From: Trichobilharzia regenti
Lineage: Eukaryota; Platyhelminthes; Trematoda; Strigeidida; Schistosomatidae
Direction: 5' to 3'
Length of the DNA stretch: 64,000 nt
Assembly (NCBI GenBank): GCA_944472135.2
Contig: OX235262.1
Location: forward strand, 59,120,440-59,184,439
Under the pieces are notes generated by a model, which worked only from the letters and a program-made list of their open reading frames with translations, made no database searches and was not told the origin of the DNA. Shown piece by piece: positions 51,018 to 60,894 of this stretch. The translations under genes and the position numbers were made by a program. The first letter of the stretch is position 1. Every line of letters begins with the position of its first letter.

Positions 51018-51161
51018 CTACATATACAAAAGTATACGTATATGCTGCATCAACCATGCCGTTTTTATCATGATCAGCCAGACCACTGTGTATATTATAC
51101 TTATTTAAGGATCTCTGAAAATAATGGTCAAGCGATAATTGAAGTTGCGTGAAGTTATTAC

Positions 51162-51253
51162 CTCTTCAAGACATTGTTTACATTCTTGACACTCCTGAGA
51201 AGTCCTAAGATCGTAATTTGGCATGAATTCGTTGAATTCAGCAAATAAATCTA
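51162..51253 (-). CDS. Cysteine-rich membrane protein gene, most upstream exon found
   Basis: Acceptor 'gaaatgatatagcag' (weak pyrimidine tract), donor GAG|gtaata, 92 bp, two leading bases. It reads DLFAEFNEFMPNYDLRTSQE, then CQECKQCLEE, and leaves in phase 0, matching the next exon. Three cysteines in a C-x2-C-x2-C array. Earlier exons, including any signal peptide, are not identified. The exon at 54365-54528 is one possibility, but its phase does not fit directly. Confidence 0.5.
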
Positions 51254-51259
51254 CTGCTA

Positions 51260-51994
51260 TATCATTTCTTTCCTAAGCTGTAATAATTTGTGTTGTCAGT
51301 TATCTCTCCAATTTGGTACATCGCTCACGGAAATTCAGGACTTAACCAAGCAGCAAAATGATGTTTGAAATTACCTCAACTCGAATGACAAACTGGCCAA
51401 TCGCAAGCGAGCGAATCGCTTGTTTATCTCATTCGCGGTCACTCAAAATTACGTCCGTCGACAGGCTGTCCAAACCGAAACGACCTATGAGCGCACACGT
51501 GACCTTGACAAAGACAACTTCAACCAATCAGAAGGCTCAAAAAACGGGGCATAATTGTAAAAATTCGTTTATATACAAGTAATGCAATGTTAAAAACCAG
51601 GGCAAAGTTCAACAATAGCGTCCGAAGGGATGCGAACGCACGAGTGACCTTCAGCCTGCCAATCATAAAATATGAGGAAATTTTGCACAAAAATGACGTA
51701 TATTACAAGAAAATGCATGAAAACATATTACACAGATTATCTTTCTCTGACATGACTTAAAAATACGTCCCAGTTATGATGAAGATTATCACTTGCAAAG
51801 TTGGACTAGTTTCTATAGATGTATTCACCATAGTGACTGAAGATTCGCTATTTTGTGAATCGTTCATCTCCCTTCTCTTGCTGCGTAGTCCTCTCCAAAG
51901 CCCTCGGTTAAATTACTGTTTTCAGTAAGAGCATTGATGACTACACACAAGGAAAATGAGGATAATAAAAAAAGTTGAAATAAACGACAAATCT
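51260..51994. other. GC-richer non-coding stretch, possible promoter
   Basis: Around 51370-51560 base composition rises (several CG dinucleotides) and CCAAT-type motifs occur on both strands ('accaatcag', 'gattggcc'). That would suit a promoter region, but no TATA or start exon was fixed. The rest is unassigned. Confidence 0.3.
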
Positions 51995-52176
51995 ATTCCT
52001 AATCGCAATCCTAGCCTTAACACTGACCCTAATCCTAAATTTCACACTAGCCCTAACCTTAATCCTAACCCTAATGACAATCCTTATCTTGCCGTAAACC
52101 TAACCCTAATCCAAATTATGGCCGTAACCCTAACCCTAACCCCAATACTCGCCTTAACCCTAATCCTAACCCTAAC
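51995..52176. repeat. Degenerate interstitial telomeric repeats (CCCTAA)n
   Basis: About 180 bp in which CCCTAA, CCTAA and CTAACC units recur, with the cleanest run 'cgtaaccctaaccctaacc' near 52122-52140. TTAGGG is the flatworm telomere unit. The repeats are strongly mutated, so this is an old internal tract and not a chromosome end; the open frame through it (51956-52297) is a by-product. Confidence 0.85.
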
Positions 52177-53902
52177 GAGATATTATCACATTGTCCTAAC
52201 AGTAATTAAAGGCGTTATCTGGGTGAAACTTGCTTCTTATTTGATGACTAGGGTTGATATTTTAGCTATGATAATGACAGGTGCCGTTAGCCAATGACTA
52301 GCATGCGTTCAAGGTCATTGAAACGTTCGCAATCCTGGGACGCTGTTCTTGTACTTCGCCAAAAACAGTTACAAAGGATAACGTTCTCGTATATGTTGCA
52401 AAAAAACCTCCCAATTTTTCATAGGAGTTTTGATACTCATGTTAAACCAAGTCCTGTAGATAAACTCATCGAGATAACTGTATATTATTGCATTTCTTGA
52501 TCCATTTACAGATCTGATACGTTTTTTAGGTGACTTCAGAAACTTTCGATGGAATTAGTGTGAGTTCCATCAAAAGGATTGGGAAAACCATTTGTATGTT
52601 TGACCACTTGATGAATATGGCCCAGATTCGATAACTGACTGCAACTACTCCATTAATCTGTATAAATAGTCGTCCAAGGCGGCACTAAGCGCTGGATAAT
52701 AGGCAATAATACACCTTCACTGCGATTAGGGATCGCCTAAATATATCCTTTCTGGAGGCTGGTGTCATATATTCCCAATACCTATTACTGATTCGCACTC
52801 AATCCACCCTCGATTTTATCTCTTTTTATCAAAAGCACCTAAGGAATCTGTAAATTAAAAACGAACGACATACGTTCTCAAACTGATTTTCTGGTTCGGC
52901 ACTCATTTCACTAACAAAAAACCCATCGATGCACCATTTGTATCTTTGCATATGAATGACACCTCTGCATTGGCAATTTTTCGACCTTCTTATTAGTCCG
53001 TTCTTCTAACAGTAATCAAAACAAGATCTGGAGCGAATTTGCAACGGAAAAGGTGTACAGCACCCATAAGTACGTCTTGATAAAACACAGTCACCTGATT
53101 GGTTGCTCAAGGTTATTTGTCCGTTCGCAAGGTAGTTTCGGTTTGCGCTGCTATTCTTTAGAGTTGCCAAAATGTACGGTACTGGTCGTGCTACTGATTA
53201 GCTACACAATATCAGCCTTACTATATGCATGATCACCCAGTTAATCAGCACACTATCTAGTGCGTAGGTGATGATAACAAGACATAAATCAGAAAGACAT
53301 AATTATTTAGGAGTGTCCTCTGATGAATAGGACTTATCTGGCTAGTCTGGCTAAGTTAGAGGCTCTGAGGATGTGCGTGTTAAGAGTATATGGAAGGAGA
53401 GGAAAATGGCACCCGAGCCTGGCCGGATATGCGTTCGTTAAAACAAAACTTAAAACACCTTAAAAATCTTCACACTGGCTGGACATTTTTGCAGTTAGTA
53501 TTAAACTGATTCGGTTTAATCTATTAATTTTAGTGCTGTGAAAGTTACACTACGCTTGTTTCTAGTAGTACGAAAGATTCGTAGTTATTTCGGGAATGAT
53601 GTTTAGGACATACTGTAAATAATAAGCCCCTTACAGCTTTCGTCATCCAACATTGGGTGCTGGCTTTCACTACTTAAATATATACTGGCACTCTGTCAAG
53701 TATCCTCATCCATTTCGACACGATATTGTGTTACACTGGGTTGTTCATGCACGATTCTTAATCAGTTGAGCACACATCGCTGACCAACCTTACTGGTCCC
53801 GAATTATACTTCCATTTTAGGCGATCAAACGGTTATTATGTTATGACTTTAAGTGCTCATTGGTTACGTCGAACAAATTCCTTTCTACAGAGTGAATGAA
53901 AA
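52177..53902. other. No recognisable gene
   Basis: About 1.7 kb without a motif-supported ORF, LTR or tail. A CCAAT-type motif ('gattggttg') lies near 53098. Confidence 0.5.
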
Positions 53903-54035
53903 TGTAGCGGTAAATAATTCCCTAAAATTATTGACCACAGCACTCATCACTGAACATTGGATGCTATCAACTTGTTTTTAGACGATCAAGTATTGTCTTT
54001 TGCTTATCTTTGGTTTACGCGGAACGAATACTATA
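53903..54035 (+). mobile_element. Solo LTR relic of the tandem Gypsy family, internally deleted
   Basis: Starts TGTAGCGGTAAATAATTCC, continues 'attattgaccacagcac', then jumps to the LTR end ('gacgatcaagtattgtcttttgctt', 'ggtttacgcgg'). About 130 bp remain of ~297. It is in plus orientation, opposite to the array at 30-40 kb, and considerably older. Confidence 0.75.
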
Positions 54036-54364
54036 GAAGTTGTGGGTATCAGATCTTGCGTTAGTATACTTCGTACTACACACACTACATACACGTGCTA
54101 TTGTATCGTTGTATCTTAGTTGCTTGCTGATATCTTTCATCTTCTAGGAGAAAATAAAGTTATCAGGAATATCTTGAAAAAAAGTACATATACAGGTAAA
54201 CATAACTTCTGTTCATATAGGCTAGAAATTTTCTAAACGCCATCAACACAAAACATTTAATCACTGTGTATCTCTTATGATCATTCAGACTACCGTCAAC
54301 ACCAGAAGGCTATTTTCCAATCTGACAAAATTCATAAATATCTCATTTCATTGATTTCTAATAC
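54036..54364. other. No recognisable feature
   Basis: AT-rich, no motif-supported signals. Confidence 0.45.
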
Positions 54365-54528
54365 CTTTGATGGAAATAGGCTGGAAGCAGAATTATGTCG
54401 AACTTCTGCATTCCTCTTTAACGTTGTGATAGATATTCCTAAATAAGATACATACATAACAAAGAGTACGGCAACGGAGATCAAATACGAGTGTGGAGAT
54501 ATTGTAGGATTCGAAGAAGTTTGTAACA
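54365..54528 (-). CDS. Possible host exon with hydrophobic segment
   Basis: Acceptor 'tttcatccgactag', donor AAG|gtatta. It reads LQTSSNPTISPHSYLISVAV, then LFVMYVSYLGISITTLKRNA and EVRHNSASSLFPSK, with one likely membrane segment. It leaves in phase 0. It could belong to the cysteine-rich gene to its left, but an extra exon would then be needed to restore phase. Confidence 0.25.
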
Positions 54529-54937
54529 CTAGTCGGATGAAACAAAAGTGGAAGATGTCATTCTAAACTAAGGAAAAGAATGTTTTAGATTGATAGTTAT
54601 ACTGGTACTGTATTTTCTCTGTGAATATTCATTTTAGTTATAAATCAAAATACTAGGAATAATAAGTGTGAGTGGAACTGCCTTGGATCAGATAGATAAG
54701 ATGGATGGAATTTATTCCAACCCAGGTGATATTACTATTGATATTCCTCTGAGTCCCAGGTGGAAAAAAACGGTTCCAGTAGCATATCTCTGTTTCACTT
54801 AATTGTCTACAGCTATCTTCAGCTGGCTGTACGAGTGCCTATGAATACTAATCTTATTCTCACACCGTCTCCTCCATGTAACACATGGATACGCGCCCAG
54901 CCCGTCGTTTGTCAAAAGAGTTCCATACAATGGTGTA

Positions 54938-55131
54938 TGTGGTGATTGACAATTTCTATCTCTGTATTGTTTAAATACTTACTGTTGATTGTTAATATAT
55001 TTCTTATATGAATTGAATAATAATTCCGCCAAATACAAATTCCTGGATTCATCTCTCTCTGTGTTTTGGTTGAATTCTTGTAATTCGATCATCTCGAAAT
55101 ACTAATACTACTATTATAAATAATTACAACA
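54938..55131 (+). repeat. 5' LTR of the compact element
   Basis: Starts TGTGGTGATTGAC and ends ATTACAACA. A/T-rich, 194 bp, short for a Gypsy LTR. Confidence 0.8.
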
Positions 55132-55144
55132 ATTTGGCGTCGTG

Positions 55145-55612
55145 ATGGAACTAAATAACCTTGGAAAGTTCCCTATAAATAGTTCACCGCGGGAAATCGC
55201 CGATTACCTTGAATGTTTGGACGCATGGTGCATGTCGAAGAGTGTTCGCGATGACAAAATTTCAGCTCATTTTATTACTGCTATTGGGCCAGATGCGTAC
55301 AGTCTAGTGAAGACTCTGTCATTTTCTGATAAACCAATTTCTCTGCCATATGATAAGCTCCGTGAACTTCTAATAGATCACTTCCACATAACTACTTTTG
55401 AAACGCGAGAGAGGGCTCAGTTCAACAAACTGGTTCGTGCTCTCAACCAGAAGATTAGAGACTTTATTCCCAGTCTGTGTAGTAAAATGGAGTCAATGCG
55501 TCTTTCAACTTTTCAAAATACTCAGTCTCATCCAATGAAAACCTTCACTACAAGTTCAGCAACTCAAGCGTCTACTGTATCACGTAGCCGAGTTACGATG
55601 CGATCTGTCTAA
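55145..55612 (+). CDS. gag: Gag-like protein of the compact element
   Basis: ATG 55145 lies inside the presumed primer-binding site region. The protein (about 155 residues) has the retroelement capsid pattern: PREIADYLECLDAWC, KISAHFITAIGPDAYSLVK, LPYDKLRELLIDHF and ETRERAQFNKLVRALNQKIR. The end is Ser/Thr-rich and lacks a zinc knuckle. It stops at TAA 55610-55612; one codon (AAC) later the second ORF begins in the same frame, so readthrough would produce a fused protein of about 427 residues. Confidence 0.75.
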   Translation: MELNNLGKFPINSSPREIADYLECLDAWCMSKSVRDDKISAHFITAIGPDAYSLVKTLSFSDKPISLPYDKLRELLIDHFHITTFETRERAQFNKLVRALNQKIRDFIPSLCSKMESMRLSTFQNTQSHPMKTFTTSSATQASTVSRSRVTMRSV

Positions 55613-55615
55613 AAC

Positions 55616-56425
55616 ATGAAAAATTTGTTAGAGGTTGAAGAGAGCAATGAATTGGTTGGTCTTTTACAGGCAAAGAATAAAAAATTGACAGTTAAACTTT
55701 CAGCTGCTGAGAATTCCTGTTTAATGAAGGAGAAAGAAATCTGCAGACTGGTAACTCAAATCGTTGAGCTGGAATCTGAGAATAAGCGAAATAGTGAAAG
55801 GATCCATGAACTTGAATGTTTTGTTGAGTCAGCGACAGGTGTGCAAAAGGATTTAGAACATCAGTGTGGAGTGTTTCGGAAAAAAGTGAGTGAAATGGAA
55901 GCTGGCTGGTTGTCCATTTGTCAACAGCTGACTGAGACGAGAGAGCAACTGATTAAAACGGAGGAATTGGTGCATATGCATAGATTGCGTCTGTTGAATG
56001 CAGAGCATACAAGTACCCATGAAAGTCCTGCAAAACTTTTCAAATCTCGAATTCTCCGAAAGCATCTGATGTCCACGACTCCTAATGTACATTTTTACAG
56101 AGGGAATGACTATAAACCTTCTGCTGGAATCATACTACGAAAAGTGGGAAATCGAATGGTGAAGATATTAGACATTAAAGATCACTCAGTTCATAACAGA
56201 CACCTGGACAAAGTGACAATAAATGAAGTAGGTCGTTCCGATTATAATTTTAATGATTCTGCTACTAATCCTAATTCTGTAGATAATTCAGAAATAAGTC
56301 TAGATGATACTGATGAAAATAATATCACAGAATCAGTTAGAAGGTCTCAGCTACTTGCAAGCAAACCGCGACAACATTATAAATACGCAAGGAGACATTC
56401 GACGTGTGGCGGATGTGGTGATTGA
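55616..56425 (+). CDS. Coiled-coil protein fused to an integrase C-terminal tail
   Basis: 269 codons. Residues 1-130 are a continuous coiled coil (SNELVGLLQAKNKKLTVKLS, CRLVTQIVELESENKRNSER, LEHQCGVFRKKVSEMEAGW, QQLTETREQLIKTEELVHMH) with no counterpart in ordinary Gypsy Pol. From about residue 158 the sequence looks like the C-terminal domain of a Gypsy integrase (NVHFYRGNDYKPSAGIILRK, MVKILDIKDHSVHNRHLDKV), then an acidic linker and RRSQLLASKPRQHYKYARR. The stop lies within the first bases of the 3' LTR. The coiled coil may be a captured host segment; I do not recognise its source. Confidence 0.7.
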   Translation: MKNLLEVEESNELVGLLQAKNKKLTVKLSAAENSCLMKEKEICRLVTQIVELESENKRNSERIHELECFVESATGVQKDLEHQCGVFRKKVSEMEAGWLSICQQLTETREQLIKTEELVHMHRLRLLNAEHTSTHESPAKLFKSRILRKHLMSTTPNVHFYRGNDYKPSAGIILRKVGNRMVKILDIKDHSVHNRHLDKVTINEVGRSDYNFNDSATNPNSVDNSEISLDDTDENNITESVRRSQLLASKPRQHYKYARRHSTCGGCGD

Positions 56426-56603
56426 CAATTTCTATCTCTGTATTGTTTAAATACTTACTGTTGATTGTTAATATATTTCTTATATGAATTGAATAATAAT
56501 TCCGCCAAATACAAATTCCTGGATTCATCTCTCTCTGTGTTTTGGTTGAATTCTTGTAATTCGATCATCTCGAAATACTATTATTACTAATAGATTTAGT
56601 TAC
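56414..56603 (+). repeat. 3' LTR of the compact element
   Basis: Matches the 5' LTR from TGTGGTGATTGAC to 'catctcgaaatacta', then diverges in its last ~25 bp. Confidence 0.75.
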
Positions 56604-56944
56604 GTTGTATCCGATCTATCTTGATTTGCTTCGGTGTACTTTTTGGGCCATATGTTGCTGGGCGTTTGGTTCCCAGAATTTGTTGTTGGTTACCCTTCGG
56701 ATCCGGGCATCTGACCTTCAGTGGTGAAGTAGTATTAATTGAAGTGAGGTGTATATATATATATATATATTTATATATACTGAATCTCTAAGAGATGGAA
56801 ACTTCAATGAGTACATTTGTGTCTTATCAATGGTTAATCTTTTTATTTTTAAATTTCCTATCACTCTTAGCAATAATTTTAAAATTTAAGTGTTGGTATG
56901 CAAAGCATTGATTAATTTCCAGTTTGATCCCTCTCTGACTTCAG
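56604..56944. other. Non-coding, TA run at 56752-56778
   Basis: AT-rich DNA with a TA microsatellite; no gene signals. Confidence 0.5.
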
Positions 56945-57115
56945 TTAAACGACGGACTGGCCTTGTAACGCAAAGGTCTTGGTTTCGATCCTCTGTAGGG
57001 TGATGTACATGTACTGAAAAAGAGTCCTAAACTCGGACGAATCAGCTTTCCGGTATCCACTGGAGTTTAGTGGTCCTTGAACTCAGGCCATTTTGTGTTA
57101 TAATTTGGATTGTAA
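56945..57115 (+). ncRNA. Sm-alpha-like SINE relic with hammerhead core
   Basis: B-box-like 'tggtttcgatcct' is followed by 'tactgaaaaagagtcctaaactcggacgaatcagc': CTGA, a short insertion, stem II GAGTCC/GGAC around an A-rich loop, then GAA. 'ccggtatccactgg' and 'tagtggtccttgaactc' follow, as downstream of the Sm-alpha ribozyme. GAAA is mutated to GAAT and the CUGAUGA block is damaged. Inactive, but stem II is the best preserved of the three copies. Confidence 0.6.
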
Positions 57116-57879
57116 GCAAAATTGTTGATAAGTGCTATACAGATTAAAGCTGTGAGATAAGAGAAAAACAATTCAGAGAGAAAATTCCGGTTTAATTTTC
57201 ACCGTGTATACACTTTGTACAAGTTTACAAGCAACAGGATGTTCATTTATCAAGTTAACAGATTATCTGTCATTCATCTACTGTACACTTTCAATAATAA
57301 TAATAATAACACCAAATATGTCTTCCTGTTACCAGTAGGTCATTTTCCTGACAACAATTAATTACTTGATAACAGAATTTAAATTATACACTTTTCAACA
57401 TTTTATTCATAGTCATTTAATCATAGTTTCTCCCTTTTCAACCTTTCTTCCTTCCGTCCTTTTATTCCTTCTTTTTTTCGGCCTCTTAATATTTATGATT
57501 TCATGTTTCCCCTTCAAATGTAACTCACAGTTGCATGGTTTACACATTTTACACTAATTTAATACGGTATTCATGTTCATTCGTTTAATAAACAAGAGAT
57601 AAGCATTAGGATTTAAGGTACTTGCCCAGTCATCCGATACATGTGTTAACATGACAGGGTTTTAATTAATAACAAAATATATAATTTCAATGCAGAATTT
57701 CGTTCTGAACCAATAAGAGTTAGAGAAGCATTGAACACCTGCTTGAGACTGTTCAATAGTTCTCACCCACGAATCTCCTGTGAATCGGACCCATGGTGTT
57801 CAAGTTACAAGACTAGCTGGTTAACAATTCAATTACTTGGGCCATAATTCAATGACCCATGAATTATTGATTCAAATTG
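57116..57879. other. Non-coding AT-rich stretch
   Basis: Holds an (ATA)n run near 57292-57309. Open frames are not supported. Confidence 0.5.
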
Positions 57880-58370
57880 TATCTACCAATTCAACTGCGC
57901 TGATGGTGGAGCCAGTTATATTGGCCGTTGCTTTAGGAACTTGATTTTTTGTGCTCGAGAACAACTTCCACTGTGACTAAGTAAAGGTGTAGTTAAAACC
58001 ATTAACAGTTCGATATTAGACCTTCTGGTGCAAACCGGCCACAAAGCCGACCAGTATTGAAGAATCCTTTTCTGCCATCTACCGGGTGTCTAATAAATTG
58101 CCAAAATCACCGAAGCACTGCATGCTCCAAACAGAAGAGGCTATTGCAATTCACCTCAAACAACCAGTGCTCTGTGCTCAAAAGAAACAAGTCCAGCCAG
58201 CCCCTACTACTACCCTGGCCTTCAGCAGAGACTATAAGTTCATGAATTTGTAATATTATCTTTCCTAATTTTCTCGATATTCAGCTTATTTTGTGTTGAT
58301 GCTACTGAGCTGTTATCTATCAGTATTATTGATTCGATGTTCTTTAAACAACGTTCATGTTGTTCATAAC
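57880..58370 (+). mobile_element. Penelope-like element, GIY-YIG end and 3' flank
   Basis: Plus-strand fragments: ADGGASYIGRCFRNLI, CAREQLPLWLSKGVVKTINS, SILDLLVQTGHKADQYWR, and a C-terminal module ending NNQCSVLKRNKSSQPLLLPW. The nuclease core YIG...R is recognisable; a few stops are present. It is the better copy of the family also seen at 4.985 kb. A non-LTR element starts close behind it. Confidence 0.75.
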
Positions 58371-58384
58371 ACTATTTCATTCAT

Positions 58385-60165
58385 TCACTATAATGTATAT
58401 ATAACTGTAGAGCTTGATGATGAATTTATCAAAAAGAGTACTCTTTGTTCAGTATCCATTCTTTTGAAAATTATAGATTCGTCTATTCATGATATAGAAC
58501 TACCGCCAACCAATTTCACCGATGAACATCCACTTCACTTTGAAATCGTGGACCCAACTGGTTGCAGTTACTCAGAAATGTCATGCCAGCCGTTTGGAAG
58601 GACATTAAAATTGTACCCATACCTAAGTCGTCTACTGGAACATGTTTTAAATTTAGACCTATTACTATTATCTCCCCTTTTCTAAAAGCTATGGAAAAGT
58701 TACCCTTACTTAATCTTTAACCTTCACTTAAAACCTTTAACGATCCCAAACAATTCGCCTATAAACACAGTAGAAGTACTTTAGATGGAGTTGCAGTCTT
58801 GTATCATAACATTGTCTCCAGTTTAGACAAGGGGGCTAAATTTGTTCGCTGCACCTTCCTAGATTACACATCTGCTTTCGACTCAGTATCTAGAGATATT
58901 TTGTCAAACAAGCTTGTTGAAACTCACACTGACTGTTGGGTTGTCGAATGGCTGCATTCTTATTTCTCAGCAAGAAGGCAGTAAACTGTATGTCAGGGAA
59001 AGTTGTCCACTTCATTGTTTACTGAGGCTGGTGTCTTTAAGGCGCTGTCCTTTCTCCTTTTCTGTTTTCTTTCTTCTTGCATGATTTGCCTCACCCTGAT
59101 GAAATGAACTTTGTTAAGTATGCCAACGATTTAACTATTTCAGTGCATTGTTAATTCCCGGCTAGACTGTACTAAGATGAACAGCTTTCTATCAGGAGTT
59201 AGAGAACGGTCTTCGTCTAATGGCCTTTAATTGAATCCTTCCAAATGTCAGATTGTTAATTTCAGTTTCCGATGTAAACGAAAGTTAAAGGAAGCCGTTG
59301 ATTCCTATGAACGTTGCAAAATTGATGATACTGATATAGAAATCAAGTCTGAATTTAAGTATTTTGGATTAATTCTTTCTTCTGATCTATCCTGGTCTTC
59401 CCATGCGATTTCTAAAAGAATATTTCGTCTGACTTTTGACACTGAGAAGTTAAGGCACTCTGGCATAACCCAACCTCTCCTCTTACAGTTTGTCAACTCG
59501 TGTGTCTTACCTATTCTTCTTTACTGCTCACCCTTATTCTTTCCTGAATTGCTTAAAAAAGACCATGTCATACTTTGTAGAACTCTGAAGACTGTCAGTA
59601 GGACGAGTGGTATCCCATTGGGTCATATCGTTGACGTCGTCACTGATAGGCACTTGATTTCATGCAACAAATTTGCTAAAGGAATTATGTCAGACTGTGA
59701 GCATCCACCATAGCACCCGCAGCTCCAACCTTGTGTCTTCTCAGGTCAAACAAGAAGTCATTTCAAAACACCAATCACGTACGTTCAAGTATAAAGCTTC
59801 CACTATACCAAATTTGGCACGTATTTTATGTGATGAAAATGGTGTTAGACATGAACTAACTAAACTTCTTTGCACTACTAAATAAACCATTTCTTCCACC
59901 CTTACAGTACCAAACTTCATTGTTATTGTATTTCTTATATTTATAATCCTCTCAATTTTTTGTTTTTATTTGTTTATTTTATCATAAGCGTGAACACCAT
60001 TTAAACGGTGTTATAATTGTTATTTCTTGTATTTTCCCTCACCATACTATATCAAAAGAACATTAGATTTAATAAGCTATAACATGTTAAAATTTCCAAA
60101 CTGAATCACTAATACTGTTTTGAAATAAACTCACTGTTATAATTATTATTATTGTATTTAATATT
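58385..60165 (+). mobile_element. Jockey/CR1-like non-LTR retrotransposon, 5'-truncated
   Basis: RT fragments in order: WKDIKIVPIPKSSTGTCFKF, RPITIISPFLKAMEK, DYTSAFDSVSRDILSNKL, GAVLSPFLFSFFLHDLP, and a degenerate active site (FVKYANDLT instead of F.YADDL). Then NPSKCQIVNFSFRCKRKLK, KYFGLILSSDLSWSSH and the C-terminal part to CTTK at 59885. At least four frame changes or stops. 3' untranslated DNA with an (ATT)n run near 60140-60155 follows. Its 3' portion is repeated inverted at 1-713. Confidence 0.85.
59231..59885 (+). pseudogene. C-terminal coding remnant of the above element
   Basis: Two overlapping frames (59231-59713 and 59673-59885). The first runs from NPSKCQIVNFSFRCKRKLKE to the thumb region; a frame change near 59690 leads into the second (MLKELCQTVSIHHSTRSSNL). 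The frame change is shared, in effect, with the inverted copy at 1-713, whose C-terminal frame starts at the same residue. Confidence 0.7.
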
Positions 60166-60894
60166 CTCAATTCGTACTTCGAATATTTTTGACTTCTTTA
60201 TATCGTAAACGTGGACAAATTCCTCTGGTTAATTTTGTTTTAATTTTATTCATATTTTATTTATATTTTGAGTAAATCAGATGCAATATGGTGACAAATG
60301 CTGAGAATTCCATTCTGTATTATAAGTACTGTTTTTAGAATGAAGTAGCTTATTATTATTATTATACTAAATGTAGAACTCGTTTGGTTGATTATGACCA
60401 AAATGCCTTTCGATGCAGAGATTTCAAGTGGCAGTGGAATAATTAGTCATCAGGTGTGGTCAAGTTGTCGTAGAAGAATTGAGAGCCACATTCACAATTC
60501 TCTAGACAGTCTTCATCTGCCTTGATACCAATACACTAAATCGCAGCTTATCGATGGGAAACACCCGTTGGTTCAGATCACAATCGTGATCCGCCACAGA
60601 GCACAGTTGCCTTCAGGCAATGCATTCATAACTGCATGTCTAGAAAGCTGTAAGCGACTTCACTGAATCCATCTGATTCTGTGTTTAAAATGTACCATAA
60701 AAAAAGAATCAGTTCAAAACTTCGCATTGATAATTTAGTCAGCAAAACTTTCTCTTTATCCAAAATCACAGAGGTGTGTTTTTCTATACTAATTGCCTAA
60801 TTTAAATAGTTGTATAACTTGTTCCATGATGGATTATGCTGATTAACATGATTTTTCAGAAGTCACTCACGACAAAAGGTAATGTTCCTTAAAC
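60166..60894. other. No recognisable fe­ature
   Basis: AT-rich, with an ATT run near 60351-60365. Nothing supported. Confidence 0.45.

Larger units (their letters stand above)
54938..56603 (+). mobile_element. Compact LTR element carrying a Gag-like ORF, a coiled coil and an integrase tail
   Basis: Two LTRs, 54938-55131 and 56414-56603, are almost identical over the first ~165 bp. Between them are only 1.28 kb: a probable primer-binding site ('tttggcgtcgtgatgg', 55132-55147) overlapping the gag start, a gag-like ORF and a second ORF in the same frame. Protease, RT, RNase H and integrase core are absent. Possible 4-bp target duplication TGTA (54934-54937 and just after 56603). Non-autonomous; it would need enzymes of a related Gypsy element. 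Confidence 0.8.

Noticed and set aside
51956..52297. 113-codon plus-strand frame rich in Leu/Thr/Asn/Pro
   Set aside because: It is the telomere-like repeat tract read as protein.
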